Of a stretch of 12,025 nt of DNA, positions 6,354 to 12,025 are shown piece by piece. Position 1 is the stretch's first letter. The number at the start of each line of letters is the position of its first letter. Position numbers and translations under genes: made by a program. The notes under the pieces are model-generated. The model saw only the letters and a list, made by a program, of their open reading frames with translations, made no database searches and was not told the DNA's origin. The stretch lies in the NCBI GenBank assembly GCA_002728935.1, contig PBWF01000080.1, forward strand, positions 1 to 12,025, given 5' to 3'. This DNA is from Gammaproteobacteria bacterium (GTDB lineage: Bacteria; Pseudomonadota; Gammaproteobacteria; Pseudomonadales; Azotimanducaceae_A).

Positions 6354-7169
6354 TCACCCATGATCAGACAGCAAACCTTGCCAATCCGTTGAGGGATCGC
6401 CAATGACAAAGAAGTGAGGATTCAAAATCTCCACTTTAGTGTTGTATCGGAGAGGGGCGAACGAGGTATCCACTACTTCGCCCCCAGCGGCAAGGACGAC
6501 CGCGTGAGCAGCTGCGGTGTCCCATTCAGACGTCGGTGCCAATCTGGGGTAAAAGTCGGCGTCACCACTGGCCACCAAGCACAACTTTAAGGAACTCCCC
6601 ATGTTAGTGAGCTCGATGGAGGTCAGGTGGCTGCGCAACTGTTCCAGCAGCGCATCAAGCGCCTCTGCTCCATGCCGACGGCTGGCGACGACCACCAACT
6701 GTTCTATCGGCTTGGTCAGCGCACGAGCGTTGATGCCCTGTCTTTGCCCATTAGATACTTTCCAAGCGCCATGATCTCCCTCAAGAACAGACCCTGAGTA
6801 GGTCACACCCAGAACGGGTACATGAACAACCCCGACGACGGGAACACCATGGTCAATCAATGCAATATTGACGGTGAATTCGCCATTTCGAGCAATGAAC
6901 TCTTTGGTGCCATCGAGCGGATCAATCAGAAAATATCGAGACCAGCTTTGCCGCTCAGAGAACGGCGGTAGCGAGCCTTCCTCAGACAACACCGGGATTT
7001 CAGAAAAATGGCGCGCTAGCGCTTCGACAATGACGGCGTGTGAGGCGAGATCGGCCCGGGTTAGCGGCGAGTCGTCTGACTTCATCTCAACGTTAAAGTC
7101 CGAGCTATCGTATACGGCTAAAATCGCGTGCCCCGCTTCGGTAGCAATCGATTCCAACGTCTCTCTCAT
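6354..7169 (-). CDS. cysQ: 3'(2'),5'-bisphosphate nucleotidase CysQ
   Basis: A 271-residue member of the lithium-sensitive inositol monophosphatase superfamily. It hydrolyses 3'-phosphoadenosine 5'-phosphate (PAP) to AMP, preventing poisoning by this by-product of sulfate assimilation and sulfotransfer. Metal-binding motifs are complete: SEEG at 62-65, DPLDGTKEF at 83-91 and WDTAAAHAV at 216-224. The DGTKEF form and the length are typical of CysQ rather than SuhB. The ATG has AAGGAG 7 nt upstream. It is divergent from yrfG, with 93 bp between the starts and no clear promoter boxes recognised there. The cysQ next to yrfG arrangement recurs in gammaproteobacteria, often with nudE between; nudE is absent here. 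Confidence 0.95.
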   Translation of the reverse strand: MRETLESIATEAGHAILAVYDSSDFNVEMKSDDSPLTRADLASHAVIVEALARHFSEIPVLSEEGSLPPFSERQSWSRYFLIDPLDGTKEFIARNGEFTVNIALIDHGVPVVGVVHVPVLGVTYSGSVLEGDHGAWKVSNGQRQGINARALTKPIEQLVVVASRRHGAEALDALLEQLRSHLTSIELTNMGSSLKLCLVASGDADFYPRLAPTSEWDTAAAHAVVLAAGGEVVDTSFAPLRYNTKVEILNPHFFVIGDPSTDWQGLLSDHG

Positions 7170-7262
7170 CGCTGTTCTCCTTCTCTACGCATGGTAGGGT
7201 AACCGATACGAACCTATCGAGGCGATGCGCGCTCAATTTGCTCTCTTAAGCTCGCCAACCTT

Positions 7263-7943
7263 ATGCATCAATCGCAATGCCAGCCGCTACCCGAAATCAT
7301 CCTATTAGATATGGATGGAACCTTGCTTGATCTTCGGTACGACGATCAATTTTGGGAGCAATTTTTGCCCCGTGCGTACGCGGGCCATTATGGTATCGAC
7401 ATTGAAACGGCTCGCGCAGACTTGGCGGCGCGTCTGAAGGCCACGCGGGGAACGCTGACATGGTACAACATTGATCATTGGTCCGAGGAGCTAGGCGTCA
7501 ACATCCTTCAACTGAAACGCGAATACAACGGTCTCATCCGCTACCGGCCAGGCACCTTGGACTTTCTGCAGCGCGCAAAATCGCTCGCCATACCCACTGT
7601 CCTCGCGACCAACGCTCACCCTGATCTGGTGGAATTCAAAATTACAGCCCTTCATGAGCAGGGACTGCCGTTCACCTCGTTTTTCGATGCCATCGTAACG
7701 AGTCATCAATACCAAGCGGCTAAGGAATCCATCGACTTCTGGGCGGCGCTACAGAACGATCAATCTTTTGATCCAAAGGCAGCGCTTTTTGTAGATGACA
7801 ACCTCGCTGTGTTGAAAGCAGCAGCAACATTTGGCATCGGGCGCTGTGTCGCAGTTGACCAACCCGATCTCTCCAAGCCTCCCAAAGCCGTGACGGACTA
7901 CGAATCGGTCACGTCACTGGACGAAATTCAGTTCGCATCATGA
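7263..7943 (+). CDS. yrfG: GMP/IMP nucleotidase YrfG, HAD superfamily
   Basis: A 226-residue haloacid dehalogenase-like phosphatase. Motif I is LLDMDGTLLDL, with nucleophile Asp16 and acid/base Asp18. It continues with the YrfG-like FW, a TLTWYN stretch matching E. coli YrfG's TLNWYC, and WSEELG. Motif II is LATNAHP (T116), motif III is AKES (Lys154), and motif IV is FVDDN (D178-D179). The E. coli protein dephosphorylates GMP and IMP. The ATG used is the first in frame; its ribosome site is poor. The last four bases (ATGA) overlap the start of hslR, matching the conserved yrfG-hslR order of enterobacteria and pseudomonads. Confidence 0.93.
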   Translation: MHQSQCQPLPEIILLDMDGTLLDLRYDDQFWEQFLPRAYAGHYGIDIETARADLAARLKATRGTLTWYNIDHWSEELGVNILQLKREYNGLIRYRPGTLDFLQRAKSLAIPTVLATNAHPDLVEFKITALHEQGLPFTSFFDAIVTSHQYQAAKESIDFWAALQNDQSFDPKAALFVDDNLAVLKAAATFGIGRCVAVDQPDLSKPPKAVTDYESVTSLDEIQFAS

Positions 7944-8332
7944 CTGGCGTGCGTATTGACAAGTGGCTATGGGCGGCAAGGTGTTATAAGACTCGCGCCA
8001 AAGCAAAGGAGGCCGTTGATGGCGGCAAGGTAGAGGTCAATGGCGATCGCACCAAGCCCTCGAAAGAGATCAAGATTGGCGACACCGTTCGCTACCGCGC
8101 GGGCTATGATGAAAGAACGTTAATCGTCCGGGCACTATCGGACGTGCGACGCGGCGCGCCCGAGGCGGCGGCGCTTTACGATGAAACCAAGGCCAGTCAG
8201 CAAGCAAGGGAAGAGGCAGCGGCTAGACGAAGGGCAGAGGGGGGCATCGTGAGGCCGCTCGGCCGACCCACGAAGCGAGACAGGCGACAAATTCATCGGT
8301 TTAAGTCCACACGCTACCCTTCCGACGACTAA
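7940..8332 (+). CDS. hslR: Heat shock protein Hsp15, S4-domain RNA-binding protein HslR
   Basis: A 130-residue basic protein. The S4 RNA-binding domain fills about residues 4-60 (VRIDKWLWAARCYKTR..A...V..G.V.VNG...KPS..I..GD.V). It is followed by a charged helical segment and an Arg/Lys-rich tail (GRPTKRDRRQIHRF). Hsp15 binds stalled 50S subunits that still carry peptidyl-tRNA and helps recycle them after heat stress. It is translationally coupled to yrfG by the ATGA overlap. hslO (Hsp33), which often follows, is not present; the next gene is a convergent SDR. The length matches the family. Confidence 0.95.
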   Translation: MTGVRIDKWLWAARCYKTRAKAKEAVDGGKVEVNGDRTKPSKEIKIGDTVRYRAGYDERTLIVRALSDVRRGAPEAAALYDETKASQQAREEAAARRRAEGGIVRPLGRPTKRDRRQIHRFKSTRYPSDD

Positions 8333-8372
8333 CCCAGCCCTCGACTCAAAACCCTTTTAATTGAAACGGGCT

Positions 8373-8525
8373 CTAAGCGGCTCCGTCCTTCGAAGGCGTC
8401 CATTGCTTCCTGTCCCCGCCGCGCAGCAGACCGCGGTAGGGCAGAAAGGCATAGTTCATAGCCTCTGGATCGAATAGCCAGTCGCAATGGACCAGCAGTG
8501 CTGGGATGGTTCGACTATGCCACCC
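8373..8525 (-). other. 50-codon in-frame open extension after the SDR stop
   Basis: The SDR ends with TAG at 8526-8528. Exactly in frame behind it are 50 sense codons to a second TAG (8373-8375). The translation looks like real protein (contains VHCDWLFDPEAMNYAFLPYR) and not like the SDR family, whose natural end (VDGGL) is already reached. The only ATG is at 8457-8459, with no good ribosome site. It is either the remnant of another gene or an occasional readthrough tail. The rest of the 193-bp gap to hslR shows nothing more. Confidence 0.25.
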
Positions 8526-9287
8526 CTAAAGCGGTGTCAGCCCCAGACCCAGGCCACCATCCACATCGAGCAGTGCGCCAGTGACCCAGCTGGCATCCAA
8601 CAAAAATGCGATCGCCTCTGCCACCTCACTGGGCTCACCCACCCGACCTAACGCGTGCAGGGGTTCCAGTGCGCGCATGCGAGCGTCAAGCTCAGCCTTT
8701 GAGCCGAGCCCGGCCCTCTCATTAATTTCGGTGGGCACTGCGCCCGGGAGCACACAATTGACCCTCACTCCTTGCTCTCCCAGCTCCGCGGCAAGCACCT
8801 TGGTCAGCCCCTGGATGGCTGACTTAGTGGCTGCATAGGGGCTGGCTCCTGGAAACGCTCGTCGCGTATGGATCGAGCCAAGAAAGACAATGCTGCCACC
8901 TCGAGCAGACAGCGCGGGCGCGCAAATTGACGACATCATCATGGCGCCGATGACGTTTTGGTGGAACACCTCCATCAGCGCTGACTCATCCAAATCTGCA
9001 AGCGCGGCCCGGTACATATTGCCCGCGTTATTCACTAGTCCATCGAGCCCACTACCGTGCGCTAGGGCCGAATCAAGGATGCGCTTTCGATCTGCATCCA
9101 CGGTGATGTCACCTTGCACAACCTGGCAAGCAGGCCCTAACTCAAGACCAACGTGGTTGATTGGCTCTTGGCGGCGACCACAGATGGTCACATAAGCGCC
9201 TGCGTCAACGAGATATCGAGCGGTTGCGGCACCAATTCCCGAGCCGCCGCCTGTCACCAACATTGACTTCCCTTTAAACCGCCCCAC
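8526..9287 (-). CDS. Classical SDR family oxidoreductase (NADP-type)
   Basis: A 253-residue FabG-like short-chain dehydrogenase. TGGGSGIG is at 12-19. GRR after beta2 (37-39) indicates NADP(H) preference through Arg38. NNAG is at 86-89, Ser138, and YAATK gives Tyr151 and Lys155. PGAVPTEI is at 186-193, and the C-terminus has the usual VTGALLDVDGG. The start is GTG (9285-9287), supported by AGGAGG five bases upstream. It overlaps the end of the ThuA-like gene by 14 bp, so translation is coupled. It is last in the cluster. It is likely a keto/alcohol oxidoreductase acting with the ThuA-like protein; substrate unknown. Confidence 0.92.
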   Translation of the reverse strand: MGRFKGKSMLVTGGGSGIGAATARYLVDAGAYVTICGRRQEPINHVGLELGPACQVVQGDITVDADRKRILDSALAHGSGLDGLVNNAGNMYRAALADLDESALMEVFHQNVIGAMMMSSICAPALSARGGSIVFLGSIHTRRAFPGASPYAATKSAIQGLTKVLAAELGEQGVRVNCVLPGAVPTEINERAGLGSKAELDARMRALEPLHALGRVGEPSEVAEAIAFLLDASWVTGALLDVDGGLGLGLTPL

Positions 9288-9972
9288 TAACGCCTCCTAG
9301 CAACCACTCGTAAAGGGTCGGCAGTAATCCACATGAGATTTGCTGTCTGACTGAACTCACATCATGACCTAGCGCAGAGTACGCGCTTCTGGCCTCTCCA
9401 TGTTCCTTTCGCCAGACCACCACTTCTTCGGCGCCATCTGTGTTACTCGCGGCCATTAACGGCGCAGCATCCGAGTCTCGATGAAGCGAACAATAGAGCT
9501 CGTCCTCGATCTCAAACGCCTGTAGCCCTAGCGCCTCTCCTGCACGTGTCGGGTTGACCGAAAGTGTCTCGATTGGGGGATGAAACGATTCTGGCCACCG
9601 CCAATGCCCCCCCAGATAGCGGCTCCATGCGGGTAGATCTGAGAAACAAATACTCGCAGTATGCAAGCCTAGGAGTTTGCCTCCTCGGGCAATGAAGCGA
9701 TCCAAACACGCTGCTTGCTCGGGCGACACGCAAAACTGCCAATCCGCTCTGAACTCATCATATTTGGCTCCCTCCATTTCCCAAAAAAGTGCGTTAACCA
9801 CAAACAACTGAACTGAAGCCTCGTCAAGCGCCTCAAACGCGGCATCTGGATGAACAACAATTGACGTGGCGAGCCCGTGTTGCTCGCCCAGTGGCACAAG
9901 GAGTGCGGAGGTGTGATTAAACGCGTGGTGAATTCCGCCGCTCAAAATGAGTTGCCGATGTTGAGCCGTCAT
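9274..9972 (-). CDS. ThuA-like domain protein
   Basis: A 232-residue protein with the ThuA/glutamine-amidotransferase-like fold. Features are SGGIHHAF at 11-18, a central FVVNALFW strand (57-64), GGKLLGLHTASICF (97-110) followed by W..YLGG.W (116-124), DELY at 157-160, and a C-terminal SALGHD (199-204), where ThuA proteins normally have a similar LGH motif. No catalytic Cys of class I amidotransferases is seen at the elbow (GLHTAS instead), as usual for ThuA. ThuA of Sinorhizobium works with the dehydrogenase-like ThuB in trehalose/3-keto-sugar catabolism, so an oxidised sugar or cyclic keto compound is a reasonable substrate class. The ATG has AGGAGG about 4 nt upstream. It is translationally coupled to the downstream SDR. 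The 184-bp gap before it leaves room for its own promoter. Confidence 0.85.
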   Translation of the reverse strand: MTAQHRQLILSGGIHHAFNHTSALLVPLGEQHGLATSIVVHPDAAFEALDEASVQLFVVNALFWEMEGAKYDEFRADWQFCVSPEQAACLDRFIARGGKLLGLHTASICFSDLPAWSRYLGGHWRWPESFHPPIETLSVNPTRAGEALGLQAFEIEDELYCSLHRDSDAAPLMAASNTDGAEEVVVWRKEHGEARSAYSALGHDVSSVRQQISCGLLPTLYEWLLGGVSGAV

Positions 9973-10156
9973 CTCGCCTCCTCGCTTAAGACTCTGTCGC
10001 CGATCTAGCGCCTTGCTTCCTATAACCCCTTTCGGAGCGCTGCAAGAACTTAAACCGCCGAGTCACTCCGACTCTCCTGCGCGCTCCAATGATGTCGTGT
10101 TCGATGATGACTTGACCCCCCCGGTTCGTGATCACCCAGGTTCAAGACTCATGTCA

Positions 10157-10891
10157 TCAATCTCTCGGCAAGTGCGCGAGCAGGCTCCCAACCACACCGC
10201 CATCAACCACGAGCTGATGGCCGCTAACATATTGCGCAGCCTCTGACTGGAGGTAAACGACGGCATTGACCACGTCATCCGCCTGACCCAATCGCCGGAG
10301 CGGAACGCCACTTGCGCGCTTTTCTCGAACCGACGCTTGCTCAAAAAACGGCGCGGACATCCCCGCATCGATAAACCCGGGTGCTATCGCATTCACTCGG
10401 ACCCCCATAGGACCCCACTCGAGCGCCTGCAGTATCGTCAAGTTCTGGACCGCGGCCTTGGTAGCAGCATACAAGCCAACGTTAGGCCCCGGCGTCACCG
10501 CATTAATCGAAGATAAATTAATGATGCAGCCAGCGCCCTGCTGAGTCATTTGTTTTGCTGCCTGCTGGGCGCACAAAGCAGTCCCCATGAGATTGACATT
10601 GATAACGTCCTGCATATCCGCTGCCGATTGCTCAAGCAAAGGACCAAACCGAGCAATGCCTGCATTGTTGACCAGCAAATCAACCGCACCAATACGAGAG
10701 AACACGTCGGCGACCTGCTCAGGGCTTGACACATCAACCTGAAACGCGCTCGCCCCGATTAGCTTTTCTGCGCAGCGGCTTGCCGCATCTCCGTCTTGAT
10801 CAAGTAAAGCGACGGCATAGCCCTCACTCGCCAGCCGCTCCGCGATCGAAGCGCCTAACCCTGCTCCCGCCCCTGTGACTACCGCCTTCAT
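10157..10891 (-). CDS. Classical SDR family oxidoreductase (NAD-type)
   Basis: A 244-residue short-chain dehydrogenase. TGAGAGLG is at 6-13. Asp31 at the end of beta2 (ALLDQDG) indicates NAD(H). NNAG is at 75-78, Ser127/128, and YAATK gives Tyr141 and Lys145. PGFIDAGM is at 171-178, and VSGHQLVVDGG is near the C-terminus. The ATG is supported by AAGGA six bases upstream. It starts 14 bp after the P450 stop on the same strand, so the two form an operon; a likely job is oxidation of the alcohol introduced by the P450. The cofactor type is opposite to the other SDR of this cluster (8526-9287), so they may act in opposite redox directions. Confidence 0.93.
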   Translation of the reverse strand: MKAVVTGAGAGLGASIAERLASEGYAVALLDQDGDAASRCAEKLIGASAFQVDVSSPEQVADVFSRIGAVDLLVNNAGIARFGPLLEQSAADMQDVINVNLMGTALCAQQAAKQMTQQGAGCIINLSSINAVTPGPNVGLYAATKAAVQNLTILQALEWGPMGVRVNAIAPGFIDAGMSAPFFEQASVREKRASGVPLRRLGQADDVVNAVVYLQSEAAQYVSGHQLVVDGGVVGSLLAHLPRD

Positions 10892-10905
10892 AGGTTGTCC
10901 TTTTG

Positions 10906-12025
10906 CTATTGATTGAGCTGCGCTGTTTGTAGACGTGGGTCAAATACGACCGGATAGTTGGCCCAATTGAGTCTGGTTGTGCCTGTCATGCGCACTGGAG
11001 CTTCGTTCGGATTTGCCTTCAATCCGTGCTTCATCCAGTGAACCAGAAGTCGCGTGATCACACCAATCTGTGCTTCATCGCCCCCCCGCTTTTCAGTCCG
11101 AACGAGACCAGCGGCCAATTCACGCCCAGGGCAACTGTGGTGACCCACCCCAAAGGTCAATCCGGAATAGGGCCGCAGTGCCTTCACTCGCCTATAAGGG
11201 TCAAAGCGACTCGCATCATCACCAAAGACATCGCGATCTTGATTAATGGCCACGAGATCAAAGTCCAACTGATCGCCTTGATAGCGCCTTACCATGGCCG
11301 GACTGGCAGGGTGCAATCGCAACGCTTCAGCAACACACCGCTGAGCCCAAAGCGGCTCCTCGATAAACCGGATTCTCTCGTTCGGATGCTCAGCAAACCA
11401 ACGAGCAAGCTCATGGAAACCATGCACCAGGGCGTTCGCTGTGCTGTAAAGCGACGCCTGCAAGAAGAACGCGGCCTCCTTTAGGCAATCGATTTTATCT
11501 AGCACGCCCTGCTCAAGCCCGTGTTTTAGAAGTGGCAACACCGTCATGCTTTGCGCATCTGACCGAGCGCGGGCAAAGTGAGGCTGAAAATAGTGCTCAT
11601 CGAACAGCGTCAACGCATTTTGTAATTGTTGTGTCAGTGCGTCCTCGTGTTCCATCGACTGCGCCGCGGTTGCCGAGGCACTAAACGTGTCGACCAACTG
11701 AAGCAGCCGCGACTCTGCGCAGTCCGAGGGCAAGCCAAGCAGCCTAACGGAAACACGCAACATCGATAGCTGGGCGAGCTGAACCAAGTCTTGGTTCGCT
11801 GGCGCTCGGATCAGTGGGTCCATGTCCGGTAGCACTTGGCTTGTCACCCAATGTTCAAGCGCTTTAGCCGATTCGCGCCGATAAAGCGGCATCAAGAGCC
11901 GCTTACGGATTCGGTGAGCGCTGCCCTCCAAATTCAAAACGACATCAGCCATGAGCGAGGGGCACCGCTCGTACATCGCTTGGTGAACGTTGCGCTTCAC
12001 AAGTAAAGACAACGCTGGCTTAAAT
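10906..12025 (-). CDS. Cytochrome P450 (5' end cut off by window)
   Basis: About 370 C-terminal residues of a soluble bacterial P450. The frame stays open to the right edge (FKPALSLLVKRN...), so the TTG at 12012 is not taken as the start and perhaps 30-50 residues are missing. Numbering from that TTG: the C-helix is EGSAHRIRKRLL (29-40), ExxR is EALR (229-232), the heme loop is FGVGHHSCPG (287-296) with Cys294 as thiolate ligand, and the meander is FDPYRR. In the I-helix the usual (A/G)Gx(D/E)T is replaced by a stretch ending YSTAN, keeping the Thr but not the acid. P450s hydroxylate or otherwise oxidise substrates using O2 and electrons from a ferredoxin and reductase; neither is in the window. 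It is in an operon with the SDR 14 bp downstream. Confidence 0.92.
   Translation of the reverse strand, partial: FKPALSLLVKRNVHQAMYERCPSLMADVVLNLEGSAHRIRKRLLMPLYRRESAKALEHWVTSQVLPDMDPLIRAPANQDLVQLAQLSMLRVSVRLLGLPSDCAESRLLQLVDTFSASATAAQSMEHEDALTQQLQNALTLFDEHYFQPHFARARSDAQSMTVLPLLKHGLEQGVLDKIDCLKEAAFFLQASLYSTANALVHGFHELARWFAEHPNERIRFIEEPLWAQRCVAEALRLHPASPAMVRRYQGDQLDFDLVAINQDRDVFGDDASRFDPYRRVKALRPYSGLTFGVGHHSCPGRELAAGLVRTEKRGGDEAQIGVITRLLVHWMKHGLKANPNEAPVRMTGTTRLNWANYPVVFDPRLQTAQLNQ

Noticed and set aside
10013..10100. Promoter for the ThuA-like gene (TTGCAG and TATAGG on the minus strand)
   Set aside because: The spacing is only about 15 bp and both boxes are weak. A promoter in the 184-bp gap is possible but not supported by these elements.
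11026..11484. Plus-strand 152-codon frame opposite the P450 gene
   Set aside because: It is antisense to a clear P450 coding region with intact heme and ExxR motifs, and its translation shows no family motif.

Overview
The window looks like chromosomal DNA from a gammaproteobacterium, probably a marine member of the Halieaceae/OM60-NOR5 type or a relative. That placement is an inference. It rests on the cysQ / yrfG-hslR neighbourhood (a gammaproteobacterial arrangement), a sigma-70 factor with a gammaproteobacterial RpoD layout, and the abundance of short-chain dehydrogenases (SDRs) and a cytochrome P450. No rRNA, tRNA, CRISPR array, integrase or complete insertion sequence is visible. Most genes lie on the minus strand.

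Left part (1-3127, all minus): a threonine/serine-dehydratase-like PLP enzyme cut by the window edge; a 319-residue NAD-type SDR just upstream of it, preceded by a good sigma-70 promoter; a small unidentified four-helix membrane protein; and a YgeA-like aspartate/glutamate racemase. An 18-codon leader ORF with a near-ideal ribosome binding site ends 4 nt before the racemase GTG start.

Middle part (3128-6353): a complete RpoD-type sigma factor gene. It lacks the usual rpsU-dnaG neighbours, carries an acidic N-terminal extension, differs from canonical RpoD around region 3 and is partly AT-richer than the flanking genes. This fits a second, specialised RpoD paralogue. About 85 bp downstream of its stop lies a decayed remnant of another sigma 3' end that shares an exact 25-bp direct repeat with it. 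Upstream is almost 1 kb with no convincing gene, holding a 16-bp near-palindrome close to the sigma gene and a hairpin downstream of cysQ.

Right-middle (6354-8332): cysQ on the minus strand, diverging from a yrfG-hslR pair on the plus strand whose genes overlap by 4 bp. These are housekeeping functions: PAP phosphatase, purine nucleotidase, and the Hsp15 ribosome-rescue RNA-binding protein.

Right part (8333-12025, all minus): an accessory metabolic cluster, read as P450 (cut by the right edge) - NAD-type SDR - 184-bp gap - ThuA-like protein - NADP-type SDR. The two SDRs are each closely linked to the gene before them (14-bp gap; 14-bp overlap). A hydroxylation followed by alcohol/ketone chemistry on a terpenoid, steroid or sugar-like compound is a reasonable guess, but the substrate cannot be read from the sequence. 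The most interesting signals are the out-of-context sigma factor with its neighbouring sigma remnant, the coupled leader ORF before the racemase, and the P450 with an unusual I-helix.
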